NCBI RefSeq assembly: GCF_004792685.1
Contig: NZ_SRXT01000005.1
Span: 62,001 to 126,000 of the forward strand
Source of the DNA: Sphingomonas gei
GTDB lineage: Bacteria > Pseudomonadota > Alphaproteobacteria > Sphingomonadales > Sphingomonadaceae
Reading direction: 5' to 3'
DNA length: 64,000 nucleotides
The translations under genes were made by a program, and so were the position numbers. This document shows positions 57,821 through 64,000 of this stretch, piece after piece (the stretch's first letter is position 1; the number at the start of each line of letters is the position of its first letter). Below the pieces are notes generated by a model. That model was not told where the DNA came from, ran no database searches, and saw only the letters and a list, made by a program, of their open reading frames with translations.

Positions 57821-58483
57821 TCAATCCTCCAGAATTTGATGCAGCCAGTGGCCGAGGTCGGTCACGGTATAGTCGATGAAGCTGCGGTCTTCGTCTGCCG
57901 TCTGTTCGGAGCCGTTGTCGATCCACACCGTAGTCATGCCGATCGCCTTGGCGGGCTTGAGATTGCGCGCCATGTCCTCGACGAACAGGCTTTCGGCCGG
58001 GTTGAGGTCATAGGCCTCGCACAGTCCGCGATAGGCCGAGGGATCAGGCTTGGGGCGATATTCGGTGGCGTGGATGTCGTGGATCGCTTCGAAGCTCTCG
58101 CTCAGCCCGAGCCGGTCGAGCACCCTGCCGGCATACGGCGCATCGCCGTTGGTGAAGACCAGCTTGCGCCCCGGCAGCCGCGCCAGCGCCGCGATCAATG
58201 CCTCGTCGCGCTCCAGCACGCTCATGTCGACGTCATGGACGTCCGCCAGATAATGATGCGGGTCGACTCCGTGCTCCGCGATCAGCCCCGACAGCGTGGT
58301 GCCGTGCGCGTGGAAATAGCCTTTCTGGATCCGGTGCGCCTCGGCCGGGTCGCAATTCAGCAGCGTCCGCACATATTCGCCGATCCGCGCGTCTATCATG
58401 GCGAAGAGGTTCGCACGCACGGGGTAGAGCGTATTGTCCAGATCGAAGATCCAGTTGCGGATATGGCCTAGCGCGGGAAGCAT
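57821..58483 (-). CDS. HAD-family pyrimidine 5'-nucleotidase
   Basis: This 220-residue HAD hydrolase has motif [10 protein letters not shown] with nucleophile Asp14 and Asp16, motif II FTNGD, the Lys in [10 protein letters not shown] and motif IV VEDMARN. The cap region suits the SDT1/PHM8-like pyrimidine 5'-nucleotidase group. It precedes dapD by one base, an arrangement frequent in sphingomonads as far as I know. The start ATG 58483 has a poor ribosome site. Confidence 0.88.
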   Translation of the reverse strand: MLPALGHIRNWIFDLDNTLYPVRANLFAMIDARIGEYVRTLLNCDPAEAHRIQKGYFHAHGTTLSGLIAEHGVDPHHYLADVHDVDMSVLERDEALIAALARLPGRKLVFTNGDAPYAGRVLDRLGLSESFEAIHDIHATEYRPKPDPSAYRGLCEAYDLNPAESLFVEDMARNLKPAKAIGMTTVWIDNGSEQTADEDRSFIDYTVTDLGHWLHQILED

Positions 58484-58604
58484 CGGATCGGGGCTCTACG
58501 GAGTGGACGCCCGGGCTGCAAGGCGGCAGGGAAGCGTGGCGTTAAGTCTCGGTAAACTCTGCGGAACCTATCTGCGCTGCCGTGCACCCTCTTCAGGGAC
58601 GACT

Positions 58605-60974
58605 ATGATGCCGACGGGTTTTCGCGCGCGACTGACGCAAACTGCCGCGCTTGGCAGCCTGTGTGCGCTTGCGGCGTGCGGGGGCGGGGGCGGCGGCGGC
58701 GGGGTGAACCCGGTTCCGGCGCCCCCTGTGGTGGCTCCGGCCCCGACGCCGACGCCCACGCCGGTGCCTGCCCCGACACCGACACCGACGCCGGTGGCGA
58801 CGATGAGCTACGACACCGCCGAATATCGCGCGACTGCCGGCGCCGTTTCGATGAACGCGCTCACTGCCTATCAGCATGGCGGCACCGGCGCGGCGATCCG
58901 CGTCGGGGTGATCGACAGCGGGATCGACTTGCAGAGCGCCGAGTTCGGCGATTGTTCGGGCGGAGTCGGCACCGGCAGCTGCCGGATCAGCAGCGCCTCG
59001 ATCGCGGCGGGCGGAAACGGTACCATCGATGACGAAGGCGGCCACGGCACCGCCGTCGCCTTCACCATCGCCGGGCGTCGCAACGATGCCGGTACGCATG
59101 GCGTAGCCTTCGATGCCCAGCTGATCGTCGCGCGCGCCGATACGCCCGGCAGTTGCGCCGATACCAGCGCGGATGGCGGCTGCAGCTTCGGCGACAATGC
59201 CATCGCCGCGGGCCTCGACGCCGCGCGCACCGGCGGTGCGCGCGTGGTCAACATCTCGCTCGGCGGCGACCCGCCCAATACCAGGCTGCTTCAGGCGATC
59301 AGCAACGCCACCGCCGCCGGGATCGTCATCGTGATTTCGGCCGGCAATGACGGCGACAAGCCCGAGGGCTTCAATCCCGATCCCTTTGCCGGCGGCGCCG
59401 CGGCGAGCGCCGGCGCGCGCGGGCTGGTGATCATCGCCGGCTCGGTCGGCACGTCCGACCAGATTTCGAGCTTCAGCAATCGCGCCGGGACCGGCGCCAG
59501 CACCTATCTCATGGCGGTCGGCGAGCGCGTTCGCGCGCCGGATCAGGACAATTCCGCGATGCTCTGGTCGGGCACGTCCTTCTCCGCGCCGCAGATCGCC
59601 GGGGCGGTGGCGCTGCTCGCCCAGGCTTTCCCCAACCTCAGCGGCGCGCAGATCGTCCAGTTGCTCTATGCGACGGCGCGCGATCTCGGCGCGGAGGGAG
59701 TCGACTCGATCTATGGCCGCGGCGCGCTCGATCTGACCCGCGCGTTCCAGCCGGTCGGCACGACGTCGCTCGCCGGATCGACCGGGGTGGTTTCCACCGG
59801 CATCAACGCCGCGCTTTCGGGTCCGATGGGGGACGCGCGCCAAGGCCCGCTGGGGGCCGTGGTACTCGACTCGTTCGATCGCGCCTTTGCGACCGAACTG
59901 GCACGCTCGATCGTCCGCCAGGGCCCGGCGCGCCGGCTGCCGGCGCTGATGGCGACGCGCCAGCGCAGCTTTTCGACCGGCGTGCGGGATCTCCGCGTCG
60001 CGGTGTCGCTCGTGCCGAGCCGCGATTCTATCCGCATCGAGCGGCTCGGCATCGGCGGCAGCGACGCCGGCGTCGCGCGGATGCTCGCCGCGACGGTGAG
60101 CGGCAGGCTCGGCAGCAAGGCGCAGTTCGCGATCGGCGCATCGGAGACCGGCAACACGCTGACCGCGCGGCTCGCGGGGCGGGACGAGCCCGCTTTCCTG
60201 GTCGCACGCGATCCGCTGCACAGCGCGGGCTTCGATGTCGACGTCACCGGCTCGGTCGCAGTGCGCCAGTCGCTCGGGCGCTGGGGCGTCAGTCTCGCGC
60301 AGGAACAGGGCCAGGTGCTCAGCCGGCGCGACACGCAATTCGCCGCGCTGCGCTGGGACGCGCAGCATTCGGGCTATTGGCGGACCACGCTGGGGCTCGA
60401 TCGCCGCTTCGGCGATCTGCGCGCGGGGCTTTCGCTGACGCGGCTCAGCGAGCGCGACACGTTGCTCGGCGCGCGCTTCAGCGGCGGGCTCGGCGCGGCG
60501 CGGGCCGATAGCAATTTCGTCGATCTCGGCCTGCGCTACGCCATAAGCGATGGCTGGTCGCTCGGCGGCTCGATGCGGCAGGGCTGGACCAGCGCCAAGC
60601 TGCGCAGCGGAGTTCAGGGGGGTGGTGTCATTCGCACCAACGCCTTTGCGGCCGATATCGGCAAGGACGCGATGTTCGCGGCGGGCGACAGTTTCGGGTT
60701 CCGCATCGCCCAGCCGCTGCGTGTCGCAAGCGGCGGGATCGGGATCGCGCTGCCTGCCGACTGGGATTATGCGACGATGGCGGTCAGCGCGTGGGACAAG
60801 GGATTCATCAATCTGGCGCCGGTGGGCCGCGAGGTGGATTATGAGCTGCGCTACAGCTGGCCATTGCTCGGCGGGGATGTGAGCAGCAACCTGTTCCTGC
60901 GGCGCAATCCGGGGAATTATGCGTCTTTCCCGAGCGACAAGGGTGGCGCGGTGCGGCTGACTTTGGGGTTCTGA
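58605..60974 (+). CDS. Lipidated subtilisin-like serine protease with barrel-like C-terminus
   Basis: This is a 789-residue S8 protease. The N-terminus ends in a lipobox (ALAAC, Cys25) followed by eight Gly residues and a Pro/Thr linker (35-66). The peptidase domain (about 85-435) has Asp104 (VIDSGID), His147 (GGHGTAVAF) and Ser325 (SGTSFSAPQ), with two Cys pairs likely bridged. The C-terminal 300 residues show amphipathic strands and end VRLTLGF, as in an autotransporter barrel. AGGGA lies seven bases before ATG 58605. Its layout recalls the lipoprotein autotransporters SphB1 and NalP. Substrate unknown. Confidence 0.85.
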   Translation: MMPTGFRARLTQTAALGSLCALAACGGGGGGGGVNPVPAPPVVAPAPTPTPTPVPAPTPTPTPVATMSYDTAEYRATAGAVSMNALTAYQHGGTGAAIRVGVIDSGIDLQSAEFGDCSGGVGTGSCRISSASIAAGGNGTIDDEGGHGTAVAFTIAGRRNDAGTHGVAFDAQLIVARADTPGSCADTSADGGCSFGDNAIAAGLDAARTGGARVVNISLGGDPPNTRLLQAISNATAAGIVIVISAGNDGDKPEGFNPDPFAGGAAASAGARGLVIIAGSVGTSDQISSFSNRAGTGASTYLMAVGERVRAPDQDNSAMLWSGTSFSAPQIAGAVALLAQAFPNLSGAQIVQLLYATARDLGAEGVDSIYGRGALDLTRAFQPVGTTSLAGSTGVVSTGINAALSGPMGDARQGPLGAVVLDSFDRAFATELARSIVRQGPARRLPALMATRQRSFSTGVRDLRVAVSLVPSRDSIRIERLGIGGSDAGVARMLAATVSGRLGSKAQFAIGASETGNTLTARLAGRDEPAFLVARDPLHSAGFDVDVTGSVAVRQSLGRWGVSLAQEQGQVLSRRDTQFAALRWDAQHSGYWRTTLGLDRRFGDLRAGLSLTRLSERDTLLGARFSGGLGAARADSNFVDLGLRYAISDGWSLGGSMRQGWTSAKLRSGVQGGGVIRTNAFAADIGKDAMFAAGDSFGFRIAQPLRVASGGIGIALPADWDYATMAVSAWDKGFINLAPVGREVDYELRYSWPLLGGDVSSNLFLRRNPGNYASFPSDKGGAVRLTLGF

Positions 60975-60982
60975 ATGCTGTT

Positions 60983-61090
60983 TGGTGAGGGTCTCCATTC
61001 TCGATAGCGTGGTCCCCTCACCCAGCTCCGACTAAGGTCCGCTGAAGAAGCGGACCCGAGTCTGCGCAACCCTCTCCCGACGGGAGAGGG
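60983..61090. repeat. Composite repeat block related to that at 29285-29446
   Basis: GTGAGGG and CCCTCAC form outer arms (60984-61023). A GGTCCGCT/AGCGGACC hairpin and a CCCTCTCCCG/CGGGAGAGGG hairpin (61070-61090) follow. The CAGCTCCGACTAAG and AGTCTGCGCAACCCTCTCCC modules are shared with the earlier block. It probably ends the protease transcript. Confidence 0.8.
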
Positions 61091-61159
61091 GAACTCCTTC
61101 GTCGCTTGAAAGCAAAGCTTCGGCTGGCGCGCGGGCGGGGCACCACCCATCTCCGGGCG

Positions 61160-62146
61160 ATGACAGCCTATTCCCTGCTCGACCTCGTTCCCATCATCCA
61201 GGGCGGCACCGCCGGCCAGGCGCTCGCCAATGCCGCCGACCTTGCGCGCCATGCCGAGGGGCTCGACTATACGCGCTACTGGGTCGCCGAGCATCACGGC
61301 ATGGAAGGCATCGCCAGCGCCGCAACCGCGGTGGTGATCGCGCATGTCGGCGCCGCGACTTCGACGATCCGAGTCGGCGCAGGGGGCATCATGCTGCCCA
61401 ACCATTCGCCGCTCCAGGTCGCCGAGCAGTTCGGCACGCTCGACGCGCTGTTCCCGGGGCGAGTCGATCTCGGCCTCGGCAGAGCGCCGGGATCCGATCA
61501 GCGCGTGTCGGCGGCGATCCGGCGCGGGATGGGCGGCGACGGCAACGAGTTCCCCCAGGACGTGGTCGAACTGCAGAGTTATTTCGCCGATGACGGCCGG
61601 ACCGGCATTCGCGCCACTCCGGGTGCGGGCGCAGACGTCAAGCTATGGATTCTCGGCTCGAGCCTGTTCGGCGCGCAGCTGGCGGCGGCCTTGGGGCTGC
61701 CTTATGCCTTCGCCTCGCATTTCGCGCCGGGGCTGATCGATGAAGCGGGCGACGTCTATCGCCGCAACTTCCGCCCCTCGGCGGCGCTCGACAAGCCGCA
61801 TCTGGCGCTGGGCTTCAACGTCTTTGGTGCGGACAGCGACGACGAGGCCGAATATCTGGCGACGTCGCAGCAACAGGCCTTCGTCGCGATCCGCACGGGG
61901 CGGGGGATCCAGTTGCCGCCGCCGGTGCGTGGCTATCGCGACAGCCTCGGCGCGCAGGGCAATGCGATGCTCGAGCAAGTGCTCTCGGCCAGTGCGATCG
62001 GCGGTCCGGAGAAGGTGCGCGCGCAGCTTGCGGCGTTCGTGGCGCGGACCGGGGCGGACGAACTCATCCTGACCAGCGCGATGTTCGACCATGATGCGCG
62101 CAAGCGAAGCCTGACGATCGCTGCGGAGGCGATGCGGGCGATCTAG
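61160..62146 (+). CDS. LLM-class (luciferase-like) flavin-dependent oxidoreductase
   Basis: This 328-residue protein is of the bacterial luciferase-like monooxygenase superfamily. [16 protein letters not shown] and [27 protein letters not shown] are family signatures; [10 protein letters not shown] follows. The enzyme would use reduced FMN, or F420, to oxidise an unknown small molecule. ATG 61160 is chosen; an open frame upstream runs into a repeat. It stands alone between two repeat blocks. Confidence 0.9.
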   Translation: MTAYSLLDLVPIIQGGTAGQALANAADLARHAEGLDYTRYWVAEHHGMEGIASAATAVVIAHVGAATSTIRVGAGGIMLPNHSPLQVAEQFGTLDALFPGRVDLGLGRAPGSDQRVSAAIRRGMGGDGNEFPQDVVELQSYFADDGRTGIRATPGAGADVKLWILGSSLFGAQLAAALGLPYAFASHFAPGLIDEAGDVYRRNFRPSAALDKPHLALGFNVFGADSDDEAEYLATSQQQAFVAIRTGRGIQLPPPVRGYRDSLGAQGNAMLEQVLSASAIGGPEKVRAQLAAFVARTGADELILTSAMFDHDARKRSLTIAAEAMRAI

Positions 62147-62177
62147 AGACGATCTCAGTTAGATCGACCCACCCTGT

Positions 62178-62262
62178 CCGTTCGCCCTGAGCTTGTCGAA
62201 GGGCGACGCCGCCAGCGGTTCGTGCGTGGATAGCCGCCCTTCGACAGGCTCAGGGCGAACGG
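62178..62262. repeat. Paired REP element (TGAGCT-TGTCGAAG family), copy 3
   Basis: Arms CCGTTCGCCCTGAGCTTGTC (from 62178) and the complementary arm (62235-62262) flank 29 bases. It lies 32 bases after the LLM oxidoreductase stop. Confidence 0.9.
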
Positions 62263-62629
62263 AAAACGGAGCGATTTCGCCAATATGAAATCAAAGCCAG
62301 TCTCTTGAGACAGCGATCAACGTAAGGGCGATCGCACCGCCGCGCGCACATCTTGCGAAGCTAAAGTCACACCAGGGTCACACTATCGCGCATGTCCCGG
62401 CGGCTAATGGGCTGTCCCGAAAATCACAAAGGTCTGCCCCAGACGCGCCTCAATGTGGCCGTTGGAATCCAAATTATCAAAGAGCGGCCGCAGGGCGGCG
62501 GCGTATCGATCTGAGCAAGTGAAATCCTACATTTCAAGCGGTAATTCAGACCGGGATTACCAACCGGGCGGGCCAAAGGAAGCGCTTCGCCTAGGCGCAA
62601 GACATTGATATCTATACACTCTGTATTGC
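62263..62629. other. Gene-poor stretch before the sensor kinase gene
   Basis: The base composition falls here and codon structure is lost over about 370 bases. Apart from a short coding-like segment at 62404-62526 there is no supported gene. The 3' end of the minus-strand kinase lies at its right. The stretch 62590-62630 (atctatacactctgtattg) is AT-rich but offers no clear terminator. Confidence 0.5.
62404..62526 (-). pseudogene. Possible gene remnant of 40 codons
   Basis: A minus-strand frame between two stops reads DFTCSDRYAAALRPLFDN and continues to FVIFGTAH at the stop 62404. The residue mix looks protein-like, unlike the flanks, but it has no start codon. It may be the tail of a decayed gene or mobile element. 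I cannot name the parent family. Confidence 0.25.
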
Positions 62630-63991
62630 TCAAGAAGCGGCCGGCAGCCTTAGCCGGACGAGCAGCCCTCCGAGATCCTCGCTCTCTTCGAGACTGACGG
62701 TGCCGTCGTAGATCTCGGCGACGTCGCGGACGATCGCGAGGCCGAGGCCGGTGCCGGGCTTGCCGCTGTCGAGCCGGACGCCGCGATCGAAGATGCGCAG
62801 GCGGTCGGCTTCGGGGATGCCGTTGCCATCGTCCTCGACGAGGATCTCGACGAAGCCGGCTTCGACCCGCACCGTGACGAAGACGCTGCCGCCGCCATAT
62901 TTGGCGGCGTTCTCGACGAGATTGCCGAGCAGATCGTCGAGATCCTGGCGCTCGATATGCGCGATCAGGTCTTTCTGGCCGTCGAGGTCGAGGCGGACAT
63001 TGGGGTAGAGCCGCGCCACCGCGCGCTCGACGGCTTCGACCGAGGGCCACACCGCGGCGCGGCTGTGCGCGCTGCCGCGGCGGCCGACGGCGCGGGCGCG
63101 GGCGAGGTGGTGGTCGATCTGGCGGCGCATCGTCCGCGCCTCGCGGATCACCGTGGGGGCGAGGTCGTCCTGCCCCGCGGCGGCGGCATTGATGATCACG
63201 CTGAGCGGAGTCTTGAGCGCATGCGCGAGGTTGCCGGCGTGGCGCCGCGCTTCCTCGGCCTGGCGGTCATTGTGTTCGACGAGTGCGTTCAGTTCCTCGA
63301 CCATCGGCGCGATCTCGGCGGGCATGCGGTCCTCGATCCGCTTGGCCTTGCCGGCGCGTAGCCGCGCGATCTCCGACCGCACCTTGCGCAGCGGGAGGAG
63401 CCCATACCAGGTCTGCAGCCCGACCATCACGATCAGCCCAAGCCCGAGCAGCACGAAGCTGCGCACCAGGGTCCGGCGCAACGTGGCAATCTGCGCGTTG
63501 AGTCCGTCGCGGCTCTGCGCGACCTGAAATCTCCAGCGCACCGGCGAGCCCGGAAGCTTGAGATCGCGCTCGGCGATCCGCAGCATCTGATTGCTCGGAT
63601 CGTTGGGGTCGCGATCCTGGCGCGGGGTTTTGTCCAGGAATTCGTCGCTGTCGTAGATGTGGAGTTCGCGGTCGTCGTGGCGCTGGTTTACGCGTAGCTT
63701 GCGGTCCCACAGCGAACGCGACGGGAACGGCTCGAAGCCGTTGCCGCTGATCTGCCAATAGGCGCCAGAGCCCGGCTCGAGGAAGCGCTGGTCGGCGAGT
63801 TCGCGGTTGAGCACGACTTCGCCGTTCGGGCCGAGCTCGGCCGAGACGATCATCGAGGTCAGCAGATAATCGAGCTGCTCGTCGAAATTGCGCGTGATCG
63901 CCGTGGTCAACACCCGATCGAGCGCGACGCCGCCGCCGACCAGCAGCACGAAGATCCAGGCGCTGGCGATCAGGATCATCCGCCGGCTCAC
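62630..63991 (-). CDS. PhoQ-like sensor histidine kinase
   Basis: This is a 453-residue membrane kinase. Helix 1 (about 6-24), a periplasmic sensor of about 150 residues rich in Asp/Arg, helix 2 (about 178-198), a HAMP-like linker, the dimerisation helix with His257 (GNLAHALKTPLSV), and the ATPase domain with ENAAKYG, DDGNGIP and GTGLGLAIV. The start is GTG 63991, nine bases from the window edge; the sequence around it (GTGA) suggests overlap with an upstream response-regulator stop outside the window. The acidic sensor could bind divalent cations or cationic peptides. Confidence 0.85.
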   Translation of the reverse strand: MSRRMILIASAWIFVLLVGGGVALDRVLTTAITRNFDEQLDYLLTSMIVSAELGPNGEVVLNRELADQRFLEPGSGAYWQISGNGFEPFPSRSLWDRKLRVNQRHDDRELHIYDSDEFLDKTPRQDRDPNDPSNQMLRIAERDLKLPGSPVRWRFQVAQSRDGLNAQIATLRRTLVRSFVLLGLGLIVMVGLQTWYGLLPLRKVRSEIARLRAGKAKRIEDRMPAEIAPMVEELNALVEHNDRQAEEARRHAGNLAHALKTPLSVIINAAAAGQDDLAPTVIREARTMRRQIDHHLARARAVGRRGSAHSRAAVWPSVEAVERAVARLYPNVRLDLDGQKDLIAHIERQDLDDLLGNLVENAAKYGGGSVFVTVRVEAGFVEILVEDDGNGIPEADRLRIFDRGVRLDSGKPGTGLGLAIVRDVAEIYDGTVSLEESEDLGGLLVRLRLPAAS

Positions 63992-64000
63992 CGATCCGGT

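Noticed and set aside
58593..60998. Open frame of about 800 codons opposite the subtilisin-like protease
   Set aside because: The protease frame has a full catalytic triad and signal; the opposite frame has none.

Overview
The window reads as one contiguous piece of a high-GC alphaproteobacterial chromosome. A sphingomonad (Sphingomonas or a close relative) is the best fit. This is inferred from the sphingomonad-type GyrB, RecF, DnaN and RlmN, a COQ4-like protein, a DUF4168 protein, paired REP elements and many 4-bp ATGA/GTGA gene overlaps. I found no rRNA, tRNA, CRISPR array, prophage or intact insertion sequence.

Left part (1-9.5 kb): an MpaB/DUF2236 oxygenase faces a PRISE-type short-chain reductase; next come a divergent lactate/malate-type dehydrogenase and an M48 metalloprotease with a PDZ domain. 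A leftward two-partner secretion operon follows: TpsB transporter, TpsA exoprotein with a Thr-Pro repeat tail, and an L,D-transpeptidase. Replication part (9.5-19.6 kb): gyrB, recF and dnaN lie on the minus strand in the ancestral order dnaN-recF-gyrB but are separated by an ArsR regulator, a class C serine hydrolase, a pair of paralogous envelope proteins, a COQ4-like gene, a small lipoprotein and an unlisted 57-codon gene.

Middle (19.7-32.2 kb): an outer-membrane barrel protein with a clear terminator, a histidine phosphatase, a LysR/epimerase divergent pair, DUF4168, rlmN, a methyltransferase, a tightly coupled TauE/SafE - cytochrome b - sulfite-oxidase-like operon, a cyclopropane-fatty-acid synthase and argG. 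From 32.2 to 37.2 kb there are three polytopic GT-C-like membrane proteins, two of them paralogues. From 37.3 to 41.8 kb an sseA-metC-mscS-GNAT operon runs leftward, beside divergent queF. From 42.4 to 46.0 kb a GT4 glycosyltransferase fused to an alpha/alpha-toroid domain is followed by a GH130 protein, probably one mannoside pathway.

Right part (46-64 kb): an OPT transporter, a HerA-like ATPase and the hflK-hflC-degP protein-quality operon, divergent from an Mrp/ApbC Fe-S carrier and a CoA-binding protein. Then a tryptophan dioxygenase plus PLP enzyme, dapD with a nucleotidase, a lipidated subtilisin-like autotransporter, an LLM flavin oxidoreductase and a PhoQ-like sensor kinase that starts at the right edge. 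Several convergent junctions are filled by large inverted-repeat REP/BIME elements. The most interesting regulatory signals are a paired 16-bp palindrome at the arsR start, a palindrome over the COQ4-like promoter, and a perfect 15-bp palindrome upstream of the GT4/GH130 pair.
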